This document shows, one piece after another, positions 17,384 through 25,262 of a stretch of DNA of 64,000 nt. Each line of letters opens with the position of its first letter. Position 1 is the stretch's first letter. Position numbers and translations under genes: made by a program. The notes below the pieces were generated by a model. The model ran no database searches. It saw nothing but the letters and a program-made list of their open reading frames with translations, and was not told the origin of the DNA. This DNA comes from Candidatus Latescibacterota bacterium (GTDB taxonomy: Bacteria > Latescibacterota > UBA2968 > UBA8231): positions 5,827-69,826 of the forward strand of contig JAJDUT010000114.1 in NCBI GenBank assembly GCA_022826515.1, in the 5' to 3' direction.

Positions 17384-18114
17384 GCAAAAGAAACTACCCC
17401 CCAGAATTCTTAGAACTGCTGAAGAGCGTGCAGGCGAAAAGACCTAGAACGGTCATTGAACACATTCTTGAACACGGACAAATCACAACAGAGGAACTCA
17501 AGGATATTTATGGCTACAACCATCCGCCACGAGCAATCAGGGATGTTCGAGAGCGAGGGATTCCAATAGAGACTTTTCGCGTGACCGGCTCTGATGGGAG
17601 GAGAATCGGCGCGTACAGGTTTGGCAATCCATCAGATGTTCGCGCTGCTCAGTTATCAGGGAGGACGGCGTTCTCTTCTGATCTAAAAAATACGCTAATA
17701 GAAGAACATGGTGCTCGCTGCAATATCTATCTTGAACCGTTCCCTGAGCGCGAACTGCAAATCGACCACAGAATTCCATTCGAAATCGCTGGGGACAATA
17801 TAGATTTGCCGGAGGATTCTGACGCGTACATGCTGATATGTCCATCTGCAAATCGGGCAAAGTCATGGAGCTGCGAGAATTGCGAAAATTGGAAATTGAA
17901 AGAAGTCAGCAATTGCCGGTCATGCTATTGGGCGTTTCCAGAATCCTATAGTCATGTAGCAATGCGAGAGATTCGCAGACTGGATATTCTTTGGGTAGGT
18001 GAGGAAGTAACCGAGTATGACCAATTGAAGGAGACCGCAGAAAAAGTTGGAGAAGAAACGCCGGCTTACATCAAGAATGTATTGAGAAATCATCTCGAAT
18101 GCGAAGGTGATTAG
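17380..18114 (+). CDS. HNH endonuclease, probable type II restriction enzyme partner
   Basis: A 244-residue protein with an HNH (beta-beta-alpha-metal) nuclease core: LQIDHRIPFEIAGDN supplies the catalytic His (H130), and LICPSANRAKSW the closing Asn (N158). It is followed by a four-cysteine ribbon (CENCENWK ... CRSC). The N-terminal 60 residues (HGQITTEELKDIYGYNHPPRAIRDVRERG) resemble a winged helix and could bind DNA. It begins inside the stop of the methyltransferase (ATGA), the usual arrangement of a restriction-modification pair. Its DNA is clearly more AT-rich than all neighbours, a sign of recent transfer. A homing or other HNH role is possible, but the tight coupling favours restriction. 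Confidence 0.8.
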   Translation: MSKRNYPPEFLELLKSVQAKRPRTVIEHILEHGQITTEELKDIYGYNHPPRAIRDVRERGIPIETFRVTGSDGRRIGAYRFGNPSDVRAAQLSGRTAFSSDLKNTLIEEHGARCNIYLEPFPERELQIDHRIPFEIAGDNIDLPEDSDAYMLICPSANRAKSWSCENCENWKLKEVSNCRSCYWAFPESYSHVAMREIRRLDILWVGEEVTEYDQLKETAEKVGEETPAYIKNVLRNHLECEGD

Positions 18115-18116
18115 GG

Positions 18117-18122
18117 TATAAT
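18117..18122 (+). promoter_or_regulatory. Perfect -10 hexamer downstream of the restriction gene
   Basis: TATAAT, 45 bases before the ATG at 18167. No good -35 is present at 16-18 bases, so this is a weak candidate for a promoter that re-starts transcription of the surface-protein genes after the restriction-modification pair. Confidence 0.35.
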
Positions 18123-18166
18123 AGCTGGTCGCGTTTTAGGTGCTGCCGCAATGGAAAGGAATAAGC

Positions 18167-19075
18167 ATGACGAGAACAGGAATCGCGCTGGTGGTTGCGG
18201 TGCTAACTGCTGGCGGCGTCCGAGCCGAGGGATTGCCGAGTATTTTGAGCGCGGAGGGGCAGGCGTTTTTGGTGGGATTGCGGGCGGTGGAAGGCGATGC
18301 TGATCCTGAGCCGACACCGCACCCAGAGACGCGCAAGGGCAAGTCGTCCAAGCGGGCGTTTTTGCTTTCCGCGCTGGTGCCGGGGTTGGGCGAGTGGTAT
18401 GCGGGGTCGAAGAAGCGGGGGTTGGCTTTCTTGGGAGCCGAAGCCGCGCTGGTGGGCCTATGGGTGGCTTGGAAGGGCAAGGGCAACGACTTGGAGGAAG
18501 AGTTCCGGGTGGTGGCTGACGAGCACTGGGATCCGCTCAATTATCTGGCTTGGCGCGGCTCGACGATCTCGAACAATTCGTCGATTACACACGCGCTGCC
18601 TTGTAGTAGCGAGGTCGTCGAAGTGTACATTCCAGCGATGCAGCAGTTGGGGAGTGCGGATTTTGGCGGATGTGCGCCGAGCCAGATTCAGCAATACTAC
18701 GAGTTGATTGGCAAATACGATCAATATGTCGCCGGTTGGGATGATCTGAAGCGCGTAAGGCGCGATGGTAGTATCGGCAATGCCGCCGCGCCGACTGAAG
18801 TCGATTCGGTCGAAAATTTCCATTCCGAGCGACGGCTCCGCTACGAAGACCAACGCGACGAGAGCAATCGCTTTCTCAAGCGAGCTTCCACTATAAGCGG
18901 GGTCATCCTGATCAACCACGTTATCAGCGCCATTGACGCGGCGCGGGTGGCGCGGGCGCGCGCTGCGGGTGCGGACGAAGCGGCCCTGCGGCGGCGGACG
19001 CGCTTGGCGTTGGTCATGCAGCCGTGGGTGCGGGGGCACGTGCCCATGCTCGTGGCGTACAAGCCATTGGATTGA
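18167..19075 (+). CDS. DUF5683-like exported/membrane protein
   Basis: A 302-residue protein of unknown function. The start ATG at 18167 follows GGAAAGGA; the frame opens at 18140. It has a signal peptide (IALVVAVLTAGGVRA), then a lysine-rich stretch and the hydrophobic segment FLLSALVPGLGEWYAGSKKRGLA, which matches DUF5683-type proteins of FCB bacteria, followed by AFLGAEAALVGLWVAWKG and a C-terminal hydrophobic helix near SGVILINHVISAIDAARVARA. The next gene encodes a shorter protein with the same LVPGxG..YA and NHIVxAIxAARVARA landmarks, so the two are paralogues. Placement among T9SS-type genes suggests an envelope role, but that is only inference. Confidence 0.7.
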   Translation: MTRTGIALVVAVLTAGGVRAEGLPSILSAEGQAFLVGLRAVEGDADPEPTPHPETRKGKSSKRAFLLSALVPGLGEWYAGSKKRGLAFLGAEAALVGLWVAWKGKGNDLEEEFRVVADEHWDPLNYLAWRGSTISNNSSITHALPCSSEVVEVYIPAMQQLGSADFGGCAPSQIQQYYELIGKYDQYVAGWDDLKRVRRDGSIGNAAAPTEVDSVENFHSERRLRYEDQRDESNRFLKRASTISGVILINHVISAIDAARVARARAAGADEAALRRRTRLALVMQPWVRGHVPMLVAYKPLD

Positions 19076-19079
19076 GCTT

Positions 19080-19685
19080 ATGTGGCGCTGGATCGCATTG
19101 ATTTTGTTGCTGCCCGGCATGGCTGAGGCCGGGAAGGCCCAAGGGGCGTTTTGGCGCTCTTTGCTGGTGCCCGGCTGGGGGCAGAAATACGCCCAAGGTG
19201 GCGGTGGTGGCTTCTTGGCCGCGGAACTGGCGCTTTGGGGCGGCTATTGGGGTTTTGAGTGGCTGGGTCAGGTGCGCCGCGATCGCTACGAGGCGTATGC
19301 GGCGGACCGCGCGGGTGCGCGGCCCGAGGGCAAGGGGGACGACTATTTCGACGACTTGGGGTTTTATGCGAGCCGACTAGAGCACAACCAGTTCGCCCGC
19401 TACGAGGACGGCCCAGACGCCGATCTCTATCCTGTGGACGCGGATTTCTTCTGGGAGTGGGATCGCGATGAGTCGCGCCAGCGCTACCGCGAGTTGCGCA
19501 ATGCGAGCCAGCACGCGTACCGGCAGGCGCTCTATATGACGGGCTTGGTGGCCGTCAATCACATCGTGGCTGCCATCCATGCGGCGCGGGTAGCTCGTGC
19601 AGATCAAGCTCAGCTTAGCTTTGCGCCCAAGGTGGCGGTGAGGCCTGGGGGAGCAGCTTTCTTCTTGGTGCGGCATTTCTACTGA
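19080..19685 (+). CDS. DUF5683-like membrane protein (paralogue of the upstream gene)
   Basis: A 201-residue protein from the ATG at 19080, four bases after the previous stop; a longer open frame reaches into the upstream gene but the signal peptide (IALILLLPGMAEAGKA) fixes this start. It repeats the upstream architecture: SLLVPGWGQKYAQGGGGGF, a second hydrophobic helix (LAAELALWGGYWGFEWLG), a charged middle and MTGLVAVNHIVAAIHAARVARA. The stop codon overlaps the next ATG (TGATG), indicating translational coupling to the secreted protease gene. Function unknown. Confidence 0.7.
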   Translation: MWRWIALILLLPGMAEAGKAQGAFWRSLLVPGWGQKYAQGGGGGFLAAELALWGGYWGFEWLGQVRRDRYEAYAADRAGARPEGKGDDYFDDLGFYASRLEHNQFARYEDGPDADLYPVDADFFWEWDRDESRQRYRELRNASQHAYRQALYMTGLVAVNHIVAAIHAARVARADQAQLSFAPKVAVRPGGAAFFLVRHFY

Positions 19686-21265
19686 TGGCCTGCTTTTTTC
19701 CGCGGATGGCCTTGGCCGCGTGGCTGCTCTCGCTGCCACTGGCGGTCGCAGCCGAAGAGCGAATATGCGGGACGCGCTGGCTCGAGCAGCACCGCGCGTC
19801 TTTTCCCGCACCAGCCCCCAAGGCAGTCGGCGCAAGTCAAGAGCTAGGCCCCATTGAAGTGGGGACTCAGCTCGCCTTTTACGTGCCGACTGAATTCGTG
19901 CTCAAGTTGGCCACCTGCCGCTACAAGGGGACGCACTGCTACATCTTCGTCGAGGAAAGTCAGTGGGACATCATCGCGGCCCAGCCGGATGTGGATAAGC
20001 TGGGTGCGCTTTTTGATGCGGCGACTCCGGCCGATCCCGAGCGCGGGATATTTGAAATAGCGGTCGATGCCTTTGGCGAGCCTGCTGATGAGGACGGCGA
20101 TCCCCGCATTTTCATTCTGATTTTGGACCTTCCTAGGAACATAGTCGGCTATTTCGATGGTGAGCTATACGAGCGGGCGCAGCCCGAATTGCGGCGCGAT
20201 ACGATTTACCTCGACGCGTTCGAGCTGTTCTCCAACGCCAGGCTCGCCCACGCAACTTTAGCACACGAATTCCAGCACCTAATCCATTGGGGCCGCGATT
20301 CAGACGAAGAGAGATGGATTGACGAAGGGCTTTCTGGGTATGCCGAGGAGCTAGTCGGTTTCCCCGAGGCCGATCCGAGCATGGTGCCGAGTTTTCTCGC
20401 GGATCCCAGTATCAATCTAACGCACTGGGTGTTTGATTCAGCAAATTACGGCAAGACCTATTTGTTTGCCTCGTTTTTGGCCGAGCGCTATGGCCCGGGG
20501 CTGATTCGCCAAATCGTCGCCGAGCCGCGCAACGGCATTTCGGGCATTGACGACGCGTTCAAGAACCAAAACTGGGTCGAGGATTACGCAGGGGCTTGGC
20601 GTTTGTGGATTGCGGCCAACTACGCGGGTGGGTACGAGGCCCTGCGCGGTCGCCGCGCCGCCGCAGTTGCAGCGCCTGATGTGCCTTTTGCAGAACTGGC
20701 CGGCGAGGTCGGCAGCCAATGGGGCGCGGCGAATGTGGTTATTCGCTCGGAGGGGGATGTAGTCGTTGATTTCGCTGGCGCGGCCGAGGGGGACTATGCC
20801 GCGTGGGTGTACGCCATGCGCGATCAGCGCGGCGAGCTTATAGCGATGGAACTTAGCGCCGACAACACAGGGCAGGTGCAGGTCGCGGATGCGGATAGCG
20901 CGGCGGTCATCGTCGGCAGGACCTCGCCGACGGGTGGAGAGTTTGCCCTCGCGGCCCGGTATTTTACGCCCACGGTCGTAGCGATGCAGGCGGATGAGCA
21001 GGCCGCAAACGACTTGGCCCCGGCGTATCCGAATCCGGCTAACAGCGCGGTGAACCTGCCCTTTCGCTTGGCAGGGGAAGCGGATGTTGAACTGGCGATA
21101 TACAATGCCTTGGGCCAGCGTGCGGCCCTTTTGGTGGCGGAGCGACTCGCGGGCGGGGAGCACTTGGCGCGCTGGAGCGGTGAGCGCGCGGCCAGCGGGG
21201 CGTATTGGGCTGTGCTGAAGGTCGGCGGGGAAACGCGGACGCGCCGGTTGATGTTGGTCCGGTGA
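19685..21265 (+). CDS. M30-like secreted zinc metalloprotease with T9SS sorting domain
   Basis: A 526-residue exported protein. The signal peptide is LAAWLLSLPLAVAA. The zinc motif HEFQHLIHWG (H194, E195, H198) is followed by WIDEGLSGYAEE, where E214 is the likely third ligand, as in hyicolysin (M30)-type and related gluzincins. RIFILILDLPRNIVGYFDGE precedes it. Residues about 440-526 form a T9SS type-A sorting domain (LAPAYPNPANSAVNLPF ... ASGAYWAVLKVGG ... RRLMLVR). The catalytic residues are intact, unlike the M6-like protein nearby. It closes the plus-strand surface cluster; panC follows convergently after 9 bases. Predicted to be exported by the T9SS and attached or released at the surface. 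Confidence 0.82.
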   Translation: MACFFPRMALAAWLLSLPLAVAAEERICGTRWLEQHRASFPAPAPKAVGASQELGPIEVGTQLAFYVPTEFVLKLATCRYKGTHCYIFVEESQWDIIAAQPDVDKLGALFDAATPADPERGIFEIAVDAFGEPADEDGDPRIFILILDLPRNIVGYFDGELYERAQPELRRDTIYLDAFELFSNARLAHATLAHEFQHLIHWGRDSDEERWIDEGLSGYAEELVGFPEADPSMVPSFLADPSINLTHWVFDSANYGKTYLFASFLAERYGPGLIRQIVAEPRNGISGIDDAFKNQNWVEDYAGAWRLWIAANYAGGYEALRGRRAAAVAAPDVPFAELAGEVGSQWGAANVVIRSEGDVVVDFAGAAEGDYAAWVYAMRDQRGELIAMELSADNTGQVQVADADSAAVIVGRTSPTGGEFALAARYFTPTVVAMQADEQAANDLAPAYPNPANSAVNLPFRLAGEADVELAIYNALGQRAALLVAERLAGGEHLARWSGERAASGAYWAVLKVGGETRTRRLMLVR

Positions 21266-21274
21266 AAGTGCGTA

Positions 21275-22129
21275 CTAACGGTCGAGCGGCGCGGCGATGA
21301 TGTTGTCAATCAGCCGGACGTTGGACAGGCGCACGGCGAGGGCGATGACGACTGGGCCGGTGATATGAGCCACTTCTTCGAGCGTGTCCGGGTGCGCGAT
21401 AGAAATGTAGTCAATGGACGCGTCGAGTGCGCGCTCGATGTGCGCCCGCATCTCGGCGACGATCCGACTGGCGTCGCGTTCGCCCTGTTCGATTTTTTCC
21501 TGGCCCATTGTGAGCGCTTCGTAGAGGGCCGATGCGCGCTGTCGCTCTTCTGCGCTGAGCAGGATGTTGCGCGAGCTCATGGCCAAGCCGTCTGCTTCGC
21601 GCACGGTGGGGGCGACCTCGACGCGCAAGTCCAAGTTCAAATCGCGCACTAACCGACGAATGACGGTCGCCTGCTGGTAGTCTTTTTGGCCGAAGACGGC
21701 TAGGTGTGGTTTGACGGCGGTGAACAGCTTGGTCACTACGGTGGTGACGCCGCGGAAATGCCCGGGGCGGAAGGGGCCGCACAAGCCCTTGGTTAGCTCT
21801 TCGACTTCGACGAAGGTCGAGAAGTCAGGGGGATAGAACTCCACTGTCTGTGGGTGGAAGACTGCATCGACCCCACGGCGAGACAGCAGGTCGAGGTCGC
21901 GCTCCATGTCGCGCGGATAAATGGCGAAGTCTTCTTTCGGACCGAATTGCAGTGGATTGACGAAAATGCTGACGACCGTGCGGTCCGCGGCTTCGAGGCT
22001 GTGATCGACCAAGCTGAGGTGTCCCTCGTGCAAAAAACCCATCGTCGGTACCAACCCGACGCACAGGTCCGCGCTGCGCCAAGCGTCGGATTGAGCCTGC
22101 ATTTCCGCGACCGTGTGTATGCGTTTCAT
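21275..22129 (-). CDS. panC: Pantothenate synthetase
   Basis: Condenses pantoate with beta-alanine, using ATP, to make pantothenate for coenzyme A. From the ATG at 22129 it has 284 residues; the open frame starts further upstream inside folK and is discarded. Family motifs: VPTMGFLHEGHLSLV (HIGH-like nucleotide site), FVNPLQFGPKEDFAIYPR, FRPGHFRGVTTVVTKLF, VFGQKDYQQ and SSRNILLS (KMSKS-like loop). It overlaps the folK stop (ATGA) and is the last gene of the minus-strand operon. No panB or panD is in the window. Confidence 0.95.
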   Translation of the reverse strand: MKRIHTVAEMQAQSDAWRSADLCVGLVPTMGFLHEGHLSLVDHSLEAADRTVVSIFVNPLQFGPKEDFAIYPRDMERDLDLLSRRGVDAVFHPQTVEFYPPDFSTFVEVEELTKGLCGPFRPGHFRGVTTVVTKLFTAVKPHLAVFGQKDYQQATVIRRLVRDLNLDLRVEVAPTVREADGLAMSSRNILLSAEERQRASALYEALTMGQEKIEQGERDASRIVAEMRAHIERALDASIDYISIAHPDTLEEVAHITGPVVIALAVRLSNVRLIDNIIAAPLDR

Positions 22130-22635
22130 GGGATGGTGGGCAGGGCGAGAGGGCCGACGGCCTTGGCTGCGCGACCGTTGAGTGCGGCGAGGTACGCAGC
22201 AAATGGCCGGCCGGTAACCGGATGGCGAAGGCGCGGGGCGATTTCGCAAAGTGGTACTAGTACAAAGCTGCGCTCGTGTATATGCGGGTGCGGCAGAGTC
22301 AGATACGCGCTTTCGACGACGCGCTCGCCATAGAGCAGTAGATCGAGGTCGAGGGTGCGCGGCCCCCAGTGAATACGGCGTTGCCGTTGATGCTTTTTTT
22401 CAGCGGCGAGCAGGGCGGCGAGCAATGGATCAGGAGAAAGCGAGGTTTCTATGGCAAAGACGGCGTTGAGGAAATCCGGTTGCGCGATCGGTCCCATCGG
22501 CGGGGTTTCGTAGGCGCGGGAGACCTCCGCAAGATGCGTACCGGGGAGTGCGGCGACTTCTTTGAGCCCGGCTTCGAGATACGCGCGGCGGTCGCCGAGG
22601 TTGCTGCCGATGGCGATGTAGGCTCGTTCAGGCAT
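22126..22635 (-). CDS. folK: 2-amino-4-hydroxy-6-hydroxymethyldihydropteridine diphosphokinase
   Basis: Transfers pyrophosphate from ATP to 6-hydroxymethyl-dihydropterin in folate synthesis. From the ATG at 22635 it has 169 residues: AYIAIGSNLGDRRAYL at the start, YETPPMGPIAQPDFLNAV, and the signature RIHWGPRTLDLDLLLYGE with LPHPHIHERSFVLVPLCEIAP. It overlaps folB upstream by 8 bases and panC downstream by 4, so translation is coupled. The product of the next folate step, folP, is encoded at 31659 on the other strand. Confidence 0.95.
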   Translation of the reverse strand: MPERAYIAIGSNLGDRRAYLEAGLKEVAALPGTHLAEVSRAYETPPMGPIAQPDFLNAVFAIETSLSPDPLLAALLAAEKKHQRQRRIHWGPRTLDLDLLLYGERVVESAYLTLPHPHIHERSFVLVPLCEIAPRLRHPVTGRPFAAYLAALNGRAAKAVGPLALPTIP

Positions 22636-22993
22636 AGGACCGGCGTATTTCGACTTCGATGCCGTCAAAGTGCGCGGCAACCGGGGGGTTGGGTTTGCGC
22701 ACGCGGACGACGAGTTCGACCGGAGCGCAGTGAGTGCCGACCTGCTCGGCGATGCGCTCGGCGAGGGCTTCGACTAATTTGCAGGGCTCGCCGGTTACGA
22801 CATCGGCCACCAGCGCGTACACCTCTGGATAGTTGATCGCCGCGTCTATGTCGTCGCTGCGCCCTGCTTGGCGAAAATCGCCGTAGAGTTCGACATCGAC
22901 CTCGTAGTGCTGGCCGAGTGCGGTCTCTTCGGGGAAAAGCCCGTGGTAGGCAAAAAAGCGCATGTTGCGCAGGCGGAGTGCGTCTTTAGGCAT
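22628..22993 (-). CDS. folB: Dihydroneopterin aldolase
   Basis: Converts dihydroneopterin to 6-hydroxymethyl-dihydropterin and glycolaldehyde. The 121-residue protein shows LRNMRFFAYHGLFPEETALGQ (containing the catalytic-site FYAYHGxxxxE pattern, here FFAYHGLFPEE), INYPEVYALVADVV, EALAERIAEQV and the C-terminal VRKPNPPVAAHFDGIEVEI with the conserved KP. It is followed immediately by folK with an 8-base overlap, completing two successive steps of the pathway. Confidence 0.94.
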   Translation of the reverse strand: MPKDALRLRNMRFFAYHGLFPEETALGQHYEVDVELYGDFRQAGRSDDIDAAINYPEVYALVADVVTGEPCKLVEALAERIAEQVGTHCAPVELVVRVRKPNPPVAAHFDGIEVEIRRSYA

Positions 22994-23003
22994 GGCAAGA
23001 GCT

Positions 23004-24311
23004 TCAGGCGCGACTCAATGCCCGATAGGCGATGTCGCGGCGGCAATAGGCGTTGTCGAAGGCGATCTGATCTACTGCTGAGTAGGCTTTGGCGACGGCA
23101 GCTTGGAGATCGGCGTCCGCGGCTGTCACGCCGAGCACTCGGCCGCCATCCGTAATGATGCGATCGTTGCGCTGGGCTGTACCAGCGTGAAAGACTACGA
23201 TGTCGTCGCGGTCGGCAAAAGCCTCCAAGCCGCGGATTTCAAAGCCCTTCTCATAGGCTTGCGGATAGCCGTCCGAGGCCATGACCACGCAGACGGCCGC
23301 TCCGGGCGCGCATTCGACTTGCACTTGGTCTAGGTGACCGTCACAGGCGGCGGTGAGTAAATCGACGAGGTCGGTTTTGAGCAGGGGCATGAGGATCTGG
23401 CATTCGGGATCGCCGAAGCGGGCGTTGAACTCTACGACTTTAACGCCAGCGTCGGTACACATCAACCCGCAGTACAGCACGCCTTGGTACGGAGTGCCCA
23501 GTCGGCGCATTTCGGCGAGGACGGGTCGGATGATGCGCTCTTCGGCCTCGCGTACTAGGGCTGGCGTCATCACCGGTGCCGGAGCGTAGGCCCCCATGCC
23601 GCCAGTATTGGGGCCTTTGTCGCCGTCGTATATGGGTTTGTGGTCTTGCGCCGGTGTCAAGGTGATAAAATGCTCGCCGTCGCAGATTGCAAAGAGCGAG
23701 GCTTCCTCACCGGTCATGTATTCCTCGACGACGATGTGGTGTCCGGCTCCGCCCAAAACGTCTTCGTCGAGCATGTCGTGCGCTGCTGCGAGGGCTTGAT
23801 CTACACTGTGGCAGACGACCGCTCCCTTGCCGGCGGCTAGGCCGCTGGCCTTGACCACGATTGGGGCACCCTGCTCGCGGATATAGGCGCTGGCGGCTTG
23901 GCTGTCGGTGAAGCTCTGGTGCCGGGCGGTGGGGACGCCGACGCGCTCCATCAGTTCTTTGGCGAAGACCTTGCTGCTTTCGATGCGGGCGGCGGCTTCC
24001 GTGGGGCCGAAGATCGCTAGGCCGCTGGCGCGAAAGCGATCGACAATGCCGCCGGCTAGGGCGTCGTCTGGGCCGACGACGGTTAGCCCGATTTGCTGCT
24101 CGTGGGCAAAGGCGACTAGGCGCTCGATTTCACCGACGAGTTTTTCGCGCTCGGCCACGGGGGTATCGACGCGGATATCGACGCATTCGGCGAGGGAGGC
24201 CATGCCGGGATTGCCGGGGGCGACGTAGAGTTTGTCGATGCGCTGGCTCTGCGCCAGTTTCCACACGAGGGCGTGTTCGCGCCCCCCTTTGCCGACGACT
24301 AGGACGTTCAT
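23004..24311 (-). CDS. purD: Phosphoribosylamine--glycine ligase
   Basis: Second step of purine synthesis: ligates glycine to phosphoribosylamine with ATP. The 435-residue protein starts MNVLVVGKGGREHALVWKL and shows the ATP-grasp features VKASGLAAGKGAVVC, VVEEYMTGEEASLFAI and HKPIYDGDKGPNTGGMGAYAP, then YCGLMCTDAGVKVVEFNARFGDPECQ with the metal-binding E and N. Full length for the family. Ten bases separate it from folB and 24 from era, all on one strand. Confidence 0.96.
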   Translation of the reverse strand: MNVLVVGKGGREHALVWKLAQSQRIDKLYVAPGNPGMASLAECVDIRVDTPVAEREKLVGEIERLVAFAHEQQIGLTVVGPDDALAGGIVDRFRASGLAIFGPTEAAARIESSKVFAKELMERVGVPTARHQSFTDSQAASAYIREQGAPIVVKASGLAAGKGAVVCHSVDQALAAAHDMLDEDVLGGAGHHIVVEEYMTGEEASLFAICDGEHFITLTPAQDHKPIYDGDKGPNTGGMGAYAPAPVMTPALVREAEERIIRPVLAEMRRLGTPYQGVLYCGLMCTDAGVKVVEFNARFGDPECQILMPLLKTDLVDLLTAACDGHLDQVQVECAPGAAVCVVMASDGYPQAYEKGFEIRGLEAFADRDDIVVFHAGTAQRNDRIITDGGRVLGVTAADADLQAAVAKAYSAVDQIAFDNAYCRRDIAYRALSRA

Positions 24312-24335
24312 TGGTTTAGCGTTCCTTTCTGAGAC

Positions 24336-25262
24336 TTAGAGATAACCAAACTCTCGCAAATCGCGCTCTTTGTCGCGCCAGTCTGGGCGGACTTTTACCC
24401 ACAGCTCTACATAGATGGGCTCGTCGAGTAGTTCCTCCAAGGCGGCGCGAGCTTTGCGTCCGATGGATCGCAGGCGCATGCCCTTCTTGCCGATGACAAT
24501 GCCCTTCTGGCTCTCGCGCCCGACGTAGATAATGGCGCGAATGTAGGTTTTGTGGCCGGAGCGCTGGCGGAATTCCTCGATGTGGATGTTGATGGCGTAA
24601 GGTAGCTCGTCCTCAAGGTGCTCAAAAGCTACTTCGCGGATGCGCTCGGCGGCAAAAAACCGCTCGGGCTGTTCGGCCACCATATCGTCCGGGTAGAGCT
24701 TGGGGCCGCAAGGTAACTGGGCCTCAAGGTGCGACAGCAAATCGCCGAGCCCGTCGCCGCGCAGGGCGGAGACCGGGATGGGGCTGGCGATGCCGAACTC
24801 GTTCGCGATGCTTTTTTGCAGGCCGTCTAGTTGGGTGGGTTGTACTAGGTCAATTTTGTTGAGCACGGCCAAGACTGGTACCCGCGTGCGCGCTAAGAAG
24901 TGCTTGACTAGTGCGCTGCGGTCTTTGGGACGGGAGGCGTCAAACAGCAGCAAGACGAGGTCGGCTTGGCGGGCGGCTTGGTCAATCTGGTGGGCCATAG
25001 TCTCGTGCAGCTTGTAGGAGGACTCCAGCAGGCCCGGCGTGTCCAAGAAAATTATCTGACTCTGTGGACGAGTGAGGATGCCGAGGATGCGGCTGCGAGT
25101 CGTCTGCGGTTTGGCGGTGACGATGGAGAGCCGCTGGCCCAAGAAGGCATTGAAGAGGGTGGATTTACCCGCGTTGGGACGACCGGCCAAGGCCACGTAG
25201 CCGACGCGGGGTTGCTCAGAAGCGGAAGCTGGCGGACAACTGGTAGGTTGCTTCGAGTGCAT
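24336..25262 (-). CDS. era: GTPase Era
   Basis: An essential GTPase that binds the 3' end of 16S rRNA during 30S maturation. The 308-residue protein has G1 GRPNAGKST, switch region TRSRILG, G3 DTPGLLE and G4 NKID. The C-terminal KH domain includes SQKGIVIGKKGMRLRSIG. Its first 47 bases overlap the end of the upstream PorV-like gene in another frame. If the ATG at 25262 is right, the N terminus has a 20-residue extension before the usual VGYVALAG start; a GTG closer to the G domain is a possible alternative. Confidence 0.95.
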   Translation of the reverse strand: MHSKQPTSCPPASASEQPRVGYVALAGRPNAGKSTLFNAFLGQRLSIVTAKPQTTRSRILGILTRPQSQIIFLDTPGLLESSYKLHETMAHQIDQAARQADLVLLLFDASRPKDRSALVKHFLARTRVPVLAVLNKIDLVQPTQLDGLQKSIANEFGIASPIPVSALRGDGLGDLLSHLEAQLPCGPKLYPDDMVAEQPERFFAAERIREVAFEHLEDELPYAINIHIEEFRQRSGHKTYIRAIIYVGRESQKGIVIGKKGMRLRSIGRKARAALEELLDEPIYVELWVKVRPDWRDKERDLREFGYL

